Source of the DNA: Callorhinus ursinus
Lineage: Eukaryota > Chordata > Mammalia > Carnivora > Otariidae
NCBI RefSeq assembly: GCF_003265705.1
Contig: NW_020312848.1
Location: forward strand, 58,562,801-58,626,800
Length of the DNA: 64,000 nt
Reading direction: 5' to 3'
Shown: one piece after another, positions 34,350 through 44,709 of the stretch
Layout of the letters: every line of letters begins with the position of its first letter
Numbering within the stretch: position 1 is the stretch's first letter
The notes under the pieces: model-generated
Database searches by the model: none
The model's input: the letters and a program-made list of their open reading frames with translations, nothing else
What the model was told of the DNA's origin: nothing
Translations under genes and position numbers: made by a program

Positions 34350-34961
34350 TTATACTAATTTAGCATTATCAGATTGATTTTTGTTTTCCTTCTAAAGGAC
34401 AGACATAGTAATGGCACAATGTATGAATAATGAACAAGATGCCTGAATAAATTTGGTCTGAAAATTACTTTCTAATATTTTGTAAATAGATACCTCTAAG
34501 TAAAAAATATGCTAAGATACGTTCTTAATGTAGTTTGATTGTAGTTCTGGCAAACAATAGCACGTCAAAAGGTGAATCAATTTAAATGTGAAAGAACACA
34601 ATTTATATAAAAAGCATATGCTAATTATTATTCTAAAATAGTAAAGCAGAGCCCTTATGAGATTCCTATAGACATATCGTCAAATGGCAGTGTCTGATCA
34701 GCAATGACAACACACTCTCAGTCCACATATCTTTTCTAGCTGTGTAATATGCCTTTGATAGAATACTAATGTTACAAGAATTATAATCCCACTCAATAAT
34801 TTATAGTTGTTTTGTGAAAGTGTTCTTTGAGTTGAGTTTTTCATTCAGAGTTCCTGCCACTTACTTTGATTTTAGTTAAGAAAGCTAAAAAGAAAGTCAG
34901 AAGCTATCAACAAAAAGGCCAGCAGATTTGCTTATACAAAGATGAAGATATTATCTGCATT
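34350..34961. other. Unique non-coding DNA
   Basis: No gene or repeat recognised. Confidence 0.5.
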
Positions 34962-34978
34962 AAAAATCGTAAATATGG

Positions 34979-35168
34979 GGCACTGGGTAGCTCGGATGGT
35001 TAAGTGTCTGCCTTTGGCTCAGGTCATGATCCCAGGGTCCTGGGATCGAGCCCCACATTGGGCTCCCTGCTCAGCGGGGAGCCTGCTTCCCCCTCTGCCT
35101 GCCACTCCCCTGCTTGTGCTCTCTCACTCTCTCTGTCAAATAAATAAATAAAATCTTTAAAAAAAAAT
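34979..35168 (+). repeat. CanSINE
   Basis: Head GGCACTGGGTAGCTCGG, core GGTCATGATCCCAGGGTCC, CT stretch and AAATAAATAAATAAAATC tail. The 17-base TSD AAAAATCGTAAATATGG (34962-34978) and AAAAATCATAAATATGG (35169-35185) differs at one base. Confidence 0.97.
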
Positions 35169-35314
35169 AAAAATCATAAATATGGTTAATAGACAAGAAA
35201 TATTTGGGGAGGGGGAAATAGTCACAACAAATATAGAAGGCAAAACAGTAATAAAGATTTCCTGAAGTACAGAAAATTAGAATAATGGACAAAAGAAAGA
35301 TACATGCCGTAGAT

Positions 35315-35352
35315 TTAAGAGTCTCATGCTCTACAGACTGAGCTAGTCGGGC
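35315..35352 (-). pseudogene. Retroposed 5' half of tRNA-Lys(CTT), tailless
   Basis: The minus strand of this 38-base segment starts GCCCGACTAGCTCAGTCTGT and ends GAGCATGAGACTCTTAA. That matches positions 1-38 of mammalian tRNA-Lys(CTT) as I know it, with two differences: G6 to A and G18 to T. It includes the acceptor 5' strand, the D arm, the anticodon-stem 5' strand and the anticodon CTT, and stops within the anticodon loop. It is bounded by a 10-base direct repeat GTAGATTTAA at 35309-35318 and 35360-35369, with seven extra bases (35353-35359) beyond the tRNA 5' end and no A-tail. It is closer to authentic tRNA-Lys than to the CanSINE head. The pattern fits L1-mediated tailless retropseudogenes of truncated RNAs. 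It cannot fold as a tRNA. Confidence 0.75.
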
Positions 35353-35382
35353 ACAAGCAGTAGATTTAAAGAAACTAATTTC

Positions 35383-35589
35383 CCGGGCTCCTGGGTGGCT
35401 CAGTCGTTGAGCGTCTGCCTTCGGCTCAGGTCATGATCCCAGGGTTCTGGAATCGAGCCCCGCATCAGCCCCGCAGCGGGCTCCCTGCTCAGCGGGAAGC
35501 CTGCTTCTCCCTCTCCCACTCCCCCCTGCTTTTTTTCCCTCTCTCGCTGTCTCTCTCTGTCAAATAAATAAATAAAATCTTAAAAAAAA
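35383..35589 (+). repeat. CanSINE
   Basis: GGGCTCCTGGGTGGCTCAGT head, CTTCGGCTCAGGTCATGATC core, duplicated 'cagccccgcag' patch, CT-rich stretch, and CAAATAAATAAATAAAATC tail with an A-run. TSD AAAGAAACTAATTTC at 35368-35382 and 35590-35604 is perfect. Its left TSD overlaps the right repeat of the tRNA-half insertion. Confidence 0.97.
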
Positions 35590-35656
35590 AAAGAAACTAA
35601 TTTCTCAACAGGGATTCTCAACAAAACCACCAAATGTTGAAAATTAAAGCAGTTTA

Positions 35657-35850
35657 GGGCTCCTGGGTGGCTCAGTCGTTCAACGTCTGCCTTCGGCTCA
35701 GGTCATGATCCCAGGGTCCTGGGATCGAGTCCCACATCAGGCTCCCTGCTCAGTGGGAGGCCTGCTTCTCCCTCTCCCACTCCTGCTTGTGTTCCTGCTC
35801 TCGCTGTCTCTGTCAAATAAATAAAAAAAAATAAATCTAAAAAAAAAAAG
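35657..35850 (+). repeat. CanSINE
   Basis: GGGCTCCTGGGTGGCTCAGT head, GGTCATGATCCCAGGGTCCT core, CT-rich stretch, tail AAATAAATAAAAAAAAATAA. It is the third plus-strand CanSINE within 900 bases. TSD uncertain in A-rich flanks. Confidence 0.95.
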
Positions 35851-35869
35851 AAAAGTTTAAATCGTCCAT

Positions 35870-36440
35870 ATATTGGAATATTTAAAAATATAAGAGTGTT
35901 AATGCACAGTATTATTAATAATAAAGTGATATTTTTATCTAAAAAGTTGATTCCTACAGAAATAGTCAAAGTATTTTGCATATATATATATATATATATG
36001 AATGCTCACTGCAACATTGTTTATAATGGCCACATGTTACTAATAACGTCCATATCCACTTAGTAGTGAATGGTTAAGTAAATTGTGAATTATTCATATA
36101 AAAGAAAATTATAAAATTATTAAATATTGTTACCAGGAGCAGAGGCCTAAAAGTATGTTTTAGGATGAGAGATTTTTTTTAAAAAGGAAAATAGCAAGTT
36201 GCAAAGTTATATGTAAGAAAGTATATTTCATCCCACATATGTTAAAAACAAATATATACACTTGTATCTTCACACACAGAAATGTACAAAAATATTTTGC
36301 ATACTCATATCAAAATTTTCATGATTGCCACCTATGGGGTGTTGAGAGATTAGAGAATTGAGAATACACTGATGTGCTGTTAGTTTGCTCACGTTGCTTT
36401 ACTTCTGAAAGAGATAAAATATAAAAGTGTTGACATCAAA
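35870..36440 (+). mobile_element. Old L1 3' region, plus strand
   Basis: After the SINE tail come 'attcctacagaaatagtcaaag', GCTCACTGCAACATTGTTTATAATGG, 'cgtccatatccacttagtagtgaatggttaagtaaattg', then a 3'UTR-like stretch with CACACACAGAAATGTAC and 'tgattgccacctatggggtg'. These follow the order of the L1 ORF2 C-terminus and 3'UTR in ancient L1M families. A (TA)n tract at 35980-35999 sits inside. No open frame. Confidence 0.6.
35980..35999. repeat. (TA)n microsatellite
   Basis: Ten TA units within the old L1 relic. Confidence 0.9.
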
Positions 36441-36680
36441 ATTATTCCCAAATTTGATTATTTTAGAATAGTGATTTTAGTTGGAATAAACATTTACATA
36501 GTTATATTATTAAAAATTTTAGTGATGGGAAATAACTATTGAATTAATGTTATTAGATATGCCATTTCTTTGTAAAATTATATCCTGACCTTACAGTTTT
36601 TATGCTTGTGGATATGTAAAATTTTTTAAATTTATTTTGAATTGATCACTTTGGGGGGAAATGATTAAAAGAGGTATTAG

Positions 36681-36879
36681 TGAGGCGCCTGGGTGGCTCA
36701 GTTGGTTGAGTGTCTGTCTTCGGCTCAGGTCATAATCCCAGGGTCCTGGGATCGAGTCCCATATCGGGCTCCCTGCTCGGAGCGAAGCCTGCTTCTCCCT
36801 CTCCCACTCCCCCTGCTTGTGTTCCCTCTCTCGCTGTGTCTCTCTGTCAAATAAATAAATAAAATCTTAAAAAAAAAAT
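36681..36879 (+). repeat. CanSINE, near consensus
   Basis: GAGGCGCCTGGGTGGCTCAG head, full core and CT stretch, CAAATAAATAAATAAAATC tail. A perfect 14-base TSD, AAAAGAGGTATTAG, lies at 36667-36680 and 36880-36893. Little divergence, so among the younger insertions. Confidence 0.97.
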
Positions 36880-36895
36880 AAAAGAGGTATTAGAA

Positions 36896-36944
36896 TTTAC
36901 TATGAATTCTTATAAAAATGATAGAGTTTACTATGAATTCTTAT
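36896..36944. repeat. Local tandem duplication, period 31
   Basis: The 18-base word TTTACTATGAATTCTTAT occurs at 36896-36913 and 36927-36944. Confidence 0.85.
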
Positions 36945-39440
36945 CAGTGGTAGTTGACTGGAGCTCCATGGTGATCACTTAGCCAAAACCAGATGTTCTT
37001 AAATCATATCTGATAATCACATTTTTATCAGATGACATTTATTTCTGACAATAACTTACCAAGTGGAACCCATATTACTGCTTCCGTAGGATATCATATT
37101 TGGGAGAGTGGACTATCTCTGATCTTGAGCTAACTGTAGTTTCCAAAGCCAGCCCAGCTGGTACAAGAGTTGGGCATAAACCTTCATTCTGCCATTAGTA
37201 TTTGGCTCCACTACTTTACAGAAACTGTACCTTATTTAGTCATTCATGTAACCTATTTCTTGTGTTTTCAGCTGAGATTAGAATTCAATCACATCTTCTT
37301 TTGGTTTTTGTTTTATAAGTAGTTGTATCACTATTCACTACTAGAATTTTAAAGTTATCATTGCCAAAGACCTTCAGTTTAAGGCTTAGCATATTCATCC
37401 GTACTCAAGTAGAGAAAAAGCAATTACAGGTGGAGGCTGTAATCCATGTTTTTTGCAAAGCATCTGCTAAACATATGAACAGTAGCTCAATGAACAGTAG
37501 CTCTTTCTGTCTCCTGGTTTCTGAATAGATTGATGGCAATAATAGCTAACATTTCTATCATTCTTGTAATGTACCAGGTAAAATTCTAAGTTACTCTCTT
37601 ATTTATTCCTCACAGCTAGTTGAGGTGACTCAAAAAAATCCGAGGTGACTGGATTTTTTTTTTTTTCACGGATTCAGAAAGTGAGGAACAAAGAAGTGAA
37701 AAAGTTATCCAAGATCTTATTTCTAGTAAGTAGTGGGGCTCTGATCTGAATCCAGGCTATTAGCTTTCATTTTTTGGGGTTTTTTTTTGTCCCCCCCCCT
37801 TTTTTATGGCTTGATGTGGTTGTGTTGTGTTGCATTGTATTGTTCATTTCTGCCTTTAGACTGCACTTCAGGTGAGTTATCAAATCAATTTTAAAATAAA
37901 GAAACTTGTTAGAAAGTTGAGATTCAAAACCAAGCAGTCTGACCCAGGATCCATGCTCTGAACTACTGTTCTGTACTATCTAGATCCATTCCTATGTCTG
38001 TATCTACACTTTTATCTACCTGTTGATATATTTATATTTACAAAACATATATATGGATACACACACATATATATATGCTTAATTTGCATGACATGCATAA
38101 ACACACAGTTACTGTATTTGAGGAAAAATATATACTTCATGAATTCTCTTTTCCTCAAAACTAGCTCATCTAGCCAAATGGAGACAGACCTATCTTGTTC
38201 CTGACACAGGTCTACATAAGGAATTAGTTCCTTTGCTGTGAGTCAGAGACAATTTACTGTGGCCATCTGAGATCGAAAACTAAGAGAGTTTCTTTGTTCT
38301 CCAAACAGAGACAGAGAATCTTTATGCAGCACCATAGTTGTCTACACACCACTTTCAGGGAGCCAAGGGAGAGTTTTGCCTCTGAGAACATCTAGGATTG
38401 AGCTTAGCCATCTTATGTTTTATCACCCACTGTTAATACCCGGCAGTGGGTTATTTGTGGGTTGGAATCTGTAGCTAAAAGAGAGGCTATAGGGACCCTG
38501 GACAAAATTACTCAACTTCACTAAGCTTAGATTTACCCCTGTGTAAATGATGGATAGGCACTAAACACTCTACTGTTTGTAATAAGCTTCTGGTAAATTC
38601 TCAGTCCCCAGTAAAAACATAATTTCCACAAAATAAAAATTACTGTCATAATCACCATCAAAAAAAAAATGGTCTTTTCTGAGAGGAAAGAGAAAGTAAG
38701 AGCAAACAGTGTAAGTTAGGGGCAGAACAGGAACACAGTCTGAGAGTGAGCTGAGGTAACATGCCCCTGGGGATGTAGAATTAAATAAACAAGAGCCCAG
38801 GAACAGAAGGGAAACCAAGGATCCCTTTCATCCTGTACCTACAATAAAAAGAATATGGAGACAGATGCTGAAATTTGAAGAACTTCTTTCATTTTTAAGT
38901 TCAGCATTTTTTGGTATGACTCAGGGGTATTTGACAATTCTCTAAAACTTTAGAAAAAATTCCTAAGAATATTTATTTTCACTCTCTTATATAAGAATAT
39001 TTATATTGAAATCTGGAAATTCTCAGGAAAAAATGTTCACAATTGGAAACAGATCATTATGGGCTCTTATGAAGAACTCTCTTAAAGTTGTAAAAAAAAA
39101 TAGCCATGATATAGACATGGTATTATTATCTAAAATCTCTTGTTTCAATGCAATAAATAGAGGTAGAATGGTGTCTACACAGTGGTAAGTGTGAGTATTA
39201 ATGAGGAGTTTAATGCCTTTTCTTTCTTGAATTGAAAGCAGTCAGGCAAAGTCTTCCTAAAAGGCAATGAGAAATACCAGAGATATAGATAGACATATCT
39301 CTGTCTGCCTATCTATCTATCATCTATTTAACTATAGAAAGCTAAGGACTCAAAACATTACACATGCAAAAGTCTTGTAAACCTATGAAGAGTGAATTAT
39401 TAAGTCTGCCAAAGTTTATACTAACCTAAGTGCATGGGAA
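36945..39440. other. Unique non-coding DNA with a MIR relic and microsatellites
   Basis: No gene recognised. Contains a MIR-like relic (listed separately), a TA/CA patch at about 38040-38080 and a TATC-type tract at about 39279-39322. The 60-82 codon frames at 38570-38818 and 39006-39188 have no known domain. Confidence 0.5.
37545..37760 (-). repeat. MIR-type relic, minus strand
   Basis: On the plus strand 'gtaatgtaccaggtaaaattctaag' is followed by GAAAGTGAGGAACAAAGAAG, 'gttatccaagatcttatttctagtaagtag' and GGGGCTCTGATCTGAATCCA, the reverse-complement order of a MIR. A T-run and an inserted repeat of GAGGTGACT interrupt the centre. Confidence 0.6.
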
Positions 39441-39449
39441 TATTTATGT

Positions 39450-39900
39450 ATATATGCTCATTGCTTTGTTTTCAATAGCAAAACTGGTAATCAATGTAAA
39501 TTCAAGACTTGTTGAATTATGATAGTTGTCATTCAATAAAGTATCATTTATTAATTAGGAAGAATAAGGTAGATCTAGGAGTATAGACACGGGAAAAACA
39601 AATCTAGGATAAAATAAGGAAAAAAGCAGATTACAGGTTAGTATGTGTACATGAATATATATATATGTCTATAACTATACATGCATGTATGTTTTTGTAT
39701 GTATTTGTATAAAAGATGTGTATATGTAAATACATGATTATGTGCATTTATTTATATATTATGAATTTCTGGAAATATACAAGAAAATGTAAAAGGTGGC
39801 TACAAACAGGAACTTGGAAGATGAGCATGACAGATCAGAAAACTATTTTTTTATTTTACATTAGTTTAATAGCTTTTTTTTCTTGAAATATAGAATTTTG
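39450..39900 (+). mobile_element. Old L1 3' end relic, plus strand
   Basis: Word order 'cattgctttgttttcaatagcaaaactgg', 'gttgaattatgatag', 'tatcatttattaattaggaagaataaggtagatc' and a long TA/TGTA-rich stretch fits the diverged ORF2 end and 3'UTR of an ancient L1ME-type family. No frame remains. Boundaries approximate. Confidence 0.5.
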
Positions 39901-39921
39901 TTTAGAAACTGTTTAATGTAG

Positions 39922-40097
39922 GGTGGCTCAGTTGGTTAGACATCTGCCTTCAGCTCAGGTCATGATCTCAGGGTCCTGGGATTTAGCCCCACATCCAGCT
40001 CCCTCTCCCTCTGCCCCCCCACCCCGTTTTTGTGCTCTTGCTCTGTCCTTCTCTCTTTCTCTCTCTCTCAAATAAGTACATAAAATCTTCTAAAAAA
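39922..40097 (+). repeat. CanSINE, slightly 5'-truncated
   Basis: Starts within the head at GGTGGCTCAGTTGG, lacking the usual GGGCGCCTG. Core GGTCATGATCTCAGGGTCC, CT stretch, AAATAAGTACATAAAATC tail. The 18-base TSD AGAAACTGTTTAATGTAG (39904-39921) and AGAAACTATTTAATGTAG (40098-40115) has one difference. Confidence 0.97.
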
Positions 40098-40115
40098 AGA
40101 AACTATTTAATGTAG

Positions 40116-41160
40116 AAAAAAACCCTGTCAAGAAAGACCAGGTAGAAAATAGGTTCCCAATAAAATGGAATTTTAGGGCAACAAAAGTCTGAAAGGCCAC
40201 AAAAGAGAAATAGCACCACTGTTATTGGAACAATGGCTAGTTACTTGCATTTTTTGGCATTGTTAATTACTGAATCTGGGTTCCTCTGAATTCCACACAA
40301 AGCTTGCCCTACACAACAATTTTATCATAAAATATCTGCTTTCTACACGCATTTTAGGACAAGCTACCACCAGAAACAAATCAAAACATCAGGAGATGAA
40401 CGGTCTCACTAGTGGGTGTCTCACGTTTTGCAGAATCCTGCCAAACAAAGGAACTGAATAGGCTAGGGGCAGAGCCAATGAGGAAGCGTTAAGGAATGAA
40501 ATATGTTAAAGATTAATAATTCAGACATGGTACTGTATTTTCCGCAAAAGAAAATTCACATTTAGCAAACACGCTAATGAGTTTTATCTTCAAAGAGATG
40601 AGTGCACTGGCAAAATATCCGAGTAACTGGAGGGCTGTGGACAGCAGGTACCGAGAACACCCAGCCTTGCAGATCTCAAGGTAGCAATGGCCTTCACTGG
40701 TCACTCCCTTTGCAGGGGTTCCAGAAAGAACTTGCAGCATGACCACCTACCTGCTGAATTTAAACTCAAAGCAGCAAACTTTAAGGAGCCAAAGAGGGGT
40801 CCCCAGTGGGTGAGGGAAACAGAGAAGAGACACGTGTTCAATGTAAATTTAAAAGACAGTAAAATGGGGCACAACCCCCATTATAAATCCCAGAGATGGG
40901 GGGCAACTCCTCATAAGTAGTTGTTAGATTTAAAAACTGGACATACCTCATTTCCCAAAAAACATAATACATAGGGATTTTAGGGATAACTGGAAAAGTT
41001 GGCAGAGAAATATTCAGTGAAATTCAAGCTCTTCAATTCAAACATCTCACAGCTGAAACACACCTTCTTTTCATCCAGACAACAATGCTTCTTGCTTCTT
41101 AGAGCAGGGATATCACTCGTCTATAAAGCCAAGAGGCTTGACAGTGCAACTTTTTAAACT
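40116..41160. other. Possible MAPRE1 3'UTR extension or unique DNA
   Basis: No stop-free gene. This stretch could be the distal 3'UTR of the MAPRE1 retrocopy on the minus strand, because no sequence break or T-run marks the pseudogene's left end before it. I cannot confirm this from memory of the parent 3'UTR. Open frames at 40513-40746 and 40687-40920 overlap on opposite strands and match nothing known. Confidence 0.35.
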
Positions 41161-42554
41161 TTGCTTTCAGGCCAAGGTCTAGGCCTTTGCAGATTCAAGC
41201 AGCACTGCAAGGCCTGTGAACAGCAGATTCCAAAGGTCCAGAGGTCTGACCCTTCCTTCCCAGACACAATGTCAAGACACGTAAAATCTCCTGTCGTGTT
41301 ACATTTTATATTTTGAACTATGGAAGCATATTTTAAACACTCTTAAGGCATTTATTTATTAAAACGTTCTCTGCCAAGGTTTCACATTAGCTTAAAATTC
41401 AAGTAAGTCTTTACATTTCTCTACTGAGGACTCTACCTCAGTGTGTTACATAAAAACACCTTCTCCAGCAATGAGTGGTACCGGCGTCCACACGGTGAGC
41501 CCCATGATCAGCCTCTTTGTTCCCTAGGTGACCCAACTAGATGTTAATAGTGCTCTGCTACAAAGTCCTAATCCAAACTCGTCAGAAAAGGAGTAAAACT
41601 TTTGCAAAGTGCACTTTAAGAAGAGGTACTTTTTGATTATGTAAAGAAACCAGTGAGTCCTCTAAGAATAATTAAAGGGAGTATTTTACAGTTAAAGCGC
41701 ATGATTTGCAGTGAGGAATTAAGATGTTGCTGTGCTGGTCCAGGCTGTGAATACTCTTCTTGTTCCTCCTGTGGGCCCCCTTCAGCAGGTAGCACAAACC
41801 CTTTGTCTGTGGCATAGAGAATGTCCACAAATCTCTGCAATACAGGGTTGTTTTCCCTCTCGTTCTCTTGGCAAATCAATTCCATGTTCCTTAACTTTCC
41901 AAAGTAGAAATCTCTCTTTTTCCCCAAGTCTTAGACAGTGAGTTTCATTACATTGACCTGCTACATCAATTCAACTGCTCCGTCATCCCTGTTGCCCACA
42001 CCAGGGGTCTTTCACACCACACCCGGGCCGGCCTCTGGGGTTGCAGTGGTTCTCTGTGTTGCAGTGGGCTTCTGGGGAGCTCACTGCTAGAGCTGAGAGG
42101 TTTCTTGGGTTTGTTCAGAGCTGGAGCAACAAGGGAGAGAGCCACTGCAGTTTCTGGACTGTGTCTGGCAGCTACAGGCTCATAGTCTTTTCCGTCATAG
42201 TTTGCATCAAAAATCTTCTTGAATAACAGAACAAAATCAAAGTTGTCCTGAAACTTTCCTTTTTACTAATTTGTCCACAGAAGTTATTTTGTCAACACCC
42301 ATTCTTTTAACATCTGCTGTAGTATTTTGAAGTTCTGGATGTTTTTGTGTTCTAGCTCAGCCTGGAAGTTCACTTTCTTCAAGGTAACGGAGCCAGGGAA
42401 CCACATGTCCATAAACTGACAACAGGCAGCCCGTGAACACAACTATTCCATCTTTATCAGATTCAGTGGCAGAGACTCCTTGATCCAGGCCAGCATGTTC
42501 TGTTGACTTAGGTTATTGCTGGTGACTGACAATTGAGTATACGTTCACCACCAT
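41161..42554 (-). pseudogene. MAPRE1P: MAPRE1 (EB1) processed pseudogene
   Basis: An intronless, disabled copy of MAPRE1, whose protein EB1 binds growing microtubule plus ends. On the minus strand the coding-equivalent part runs from ATG at 42554 to 41748, 807 bases, the length of the parent coding sequence (268 codons plus stop). Recognised pieces: MVVNVYS at the start, [17 protein letters not shown] codons, [32 protein letters not shown] and, open at 41748-41927, RDFYFGKLRN, ELICQENE, DILYATDKGFV and GPQEEQEEY, the EB1 C-terminal tail. Damage: a 1-base indel after MVVNVYS, further frameshifts, in-frame stops in the KIEQLCSG, ELMQQVN and TVEDL equivalents, and loss of the stop codon (now TCA at 41748-41750). 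The sequence to the left is 3'UTR. The symbol is descriptive, not an official name. Confidence 0.9.
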
Positions 42555-42645
42555 CTTCCATTTTCAGTGGAACTGCATGCCCTGACTGTGCCCAGCTTCG
42601 GTTCAGTTCTCTTGTCTTCTCATTCAAACCACTGGACTTAGGTTT

Positions 42646-42772
42646 TTGTTTGTTTGTTTGTTTGTTTGTTTGTTTGTTTTTTAAGTAATCTCTATACCCA
42701 ATGTGGAGCGCGAACCCACAACCCCGATATGAGGAGTTACATGCTTCACCAGTTGAGCCAACCAGGTGCCCC
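42646..42772 (-). repeat. Short tRNA-type CanSINE with (TTTG)n tail, minus strand
   Basis: A TTTG repeat of about eight units (42646-42680), then AAGTAATCTCTATACCCAAT, GCGAACCCACAACCCCGATA, and GAGCCAACCAGGTGCC head. The tetranucleotide run is the SINE's expanded A/T-rich tail. It sits just beyond the 5' end of the MAPRE1 retrocopy. Confidence 0.92.
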
Positions 42773-43517
42773 TCAGTTTAATCGCTTTTTAAATTTTTGT
42801 CATGCATACATATTTTTCCCTCACAATATCTTAAGGTCATTTAAAAATGCTGTTGTTTACTTCCTTATATCAAGAACTTCATATATACTATGCCTCCCCA
42901 GCACATACAATAGTATATCTCTCAATTATGATGATGGAAGGAAGGGCTGGATATTTCCCCTCAATCTTGTTCTGTGTAGGCCAAATAAAGTTGAACAAAA
43001 TGGAAAACAATACATAATGGAAAAGCAAGCATAGAGATTTAAAACTTTTTGATTCTCTGTTCATGGTTTTATTTGTCGAAATCTCAAAGGACTACACTGG
43101 GAAAGAGTGATATCACTATAAGGAAAAAATAGGGATGTAACTAGAAAAAGAGGGCAATTATACTTAAGTGCTAAAGAAAAGGATGAAAAGAGTACATTTA
43201 AAGAAAATGAAATAATTATATTAAAATGGTTATCATGGCCATTAACAGCAGGACTGAGGACAGCAAATACCAATGGCATCGGCTGTTAATGCTGATCTCA
43301 TCAAGTAGATCAGAAAGTCCATGTTTCTAGGAGAAAATGCAACCCATAGCTATAATTTCTAATTCCATAACTACTCTCTTTTGAACAGGGTAGAAAAGAG
43401 TCCCTGCCAGATCCATTCAGATCATTTCATCTCTGCCTAAAGGCCCTACATTGTAGAAAAGCACCATAAAAGAAATTGTGACTTGTCTCTCCAATAAACC
43501 ACTAAATCTCTCAATCA
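42773..43517. other. Unique non-coding DNA
   Basis: No gene or repeat recognised. The 126-codon frame from 42654 starts within the SINE and runs out by chance. Confidence 0.5.
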
Positions 43518-43531
43518 AAATGTTACGTTTA

Positions 43532-43726
43532 GGGGCGCCTGGGTGGCTCAGTCGTTAAGTGTCTGCCTTCGGCTCAGGTCATGATCCCAGGGTCCTGGGA
43601 TCGAGCCCCGCATCGGGCTCCCTGCTCCGAGGGAAACCTGCTTCTCCCTCTCCTACTCCCTCTGCTTGTGTTCCCTCTCTCGCTGTGTCTCTCTCTGTCA
43701 AATAAATAAATAAAATCTTTAAAGAG
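43532..43726 (+). repeat. CanSINE, near consensus
   Basis: GGGGCGCCTGGGTGGCTCAG head, all consensus blocks, CAAATAAATAAATAAAATC tail with only a short A-run. A perfect 14-base TSD, AAATGTTACGTTTA, lies at 43518-43531 and 43727-43740. It is one of the least diverged SINEs in the window. Confidence 0.98.
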
Positions 43727-43978
43727 AAATGTTACGTTTAAGAAGAGGGTAGCAAAAAAATTTATATGAAAGAAACATGTAGGCATGTAAATGTGAATAT
43801 GTGAATACATGCAGAAAGGTCTGGAAGTTTAGACATTAAATTCATCATGGTTACCTATTAGGAGAATGATTTTGTGTATTTGACATGGAGAGAGATTAAT
43901 GTATCTGTTTTTTGTTTTTTTGTTTTTTAGTTTTTAATGATAAGGTTTTATTTGATTTTATGTTATTTTAAAAAGTGA

Positions 43979-44163
43979 GGGGTGCCTGGGTGGCTCAGTC
44001 AGTTAAGCGTCTGCTTTTGGCTCAGGTCATGATCTCAAAGTACTGAGATCAAGCCCCGCATCAGACTCTCTGATCAGTAGGGAGCCTGCTTCTCCCTCTG
44101 CCCTCCACTCCCCCTACTCATGCTCTCTCGCTCTCTCTCTGTCAAATAAATTAAAAAAAATCT
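43979..44163 (+). repeat. CanSINE
   Basis: GGGGTGCCTGGGTGGCTCAG head, GGTCATGATCTCAAAGTAC core, CT-rich stretch and CAAATAAATTAAAAAAAATC tail. TSD TTTTAAAAAGTGA (43966-43978) and TTTTAAAAGGTGA (44164-44176) has one difference. Confidence 0.95.
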
Positions 44164-44176
44164 TTTTAAAAGGTGA

Positions 44177-44693
44177 ATAAAAAGGATAGATAAATAAGTT
44201 GATAATAGACAGCTAGATATACTTTAGGAAAAAAAGGATGATCTGCCAAATTTAAGATTTTATCTGAGTTTTTAAATATAGGTTTGAGTTTCAAAGAATT
44301 CTTACCACATTGAAAAGCTAAAGAAAATGTGTTATGTATTTTATTCCCAATTCCAATTTAGACTTTCAGTATTCACTTAGGCCTATGAGAGACGGGGACA
44401 TAGGTGCATTTATCTGTCAAGCAAACTAAAACTCCACCATGCTGTCCTGTAATCTATATTACAAGGAAAGAGTTACCTCATAAATTATTGGGTTTATAAT
44501 AGCTTATGTCTTCCAATCTAGCCTCTACTATTAATAAAGTTAGTACTTCCTCTCCCTCTACTGTCTCTCTTAGTTCTCAATTACTTCAAAACTCAGAGAG
44601 GAAGAAAGGTGTTCTTTGGTAAGACACTTTTAAATATTTCATGTTTTATAAACTATAAGCATGCATATTCTGCCTCCATATAAAATAAGCCAT
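44177..44693. other. Unique non-coding DNA
   Basis: No gene or repeat recognised. Confidence 0.5.
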
Positions 44694-44709
44694 AATTGAT
44701 CCTATTTTA

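Noticed and set aside
35315..35352. Functional tRNA gene
   Set aside because: Only the 5' half is present, with no T arm, 3' acceptor strand or B box.
41748..42554. Functional MAPRE1 gene
   Set aside because: Frameshifts, several in-frame stops and a lost stop codon show a dead processed copy.
42654..43034. 126-codon frame as a gene
   Set aside because: It begins in the TTTG tail and head of a CanSINE and runs on by chance.
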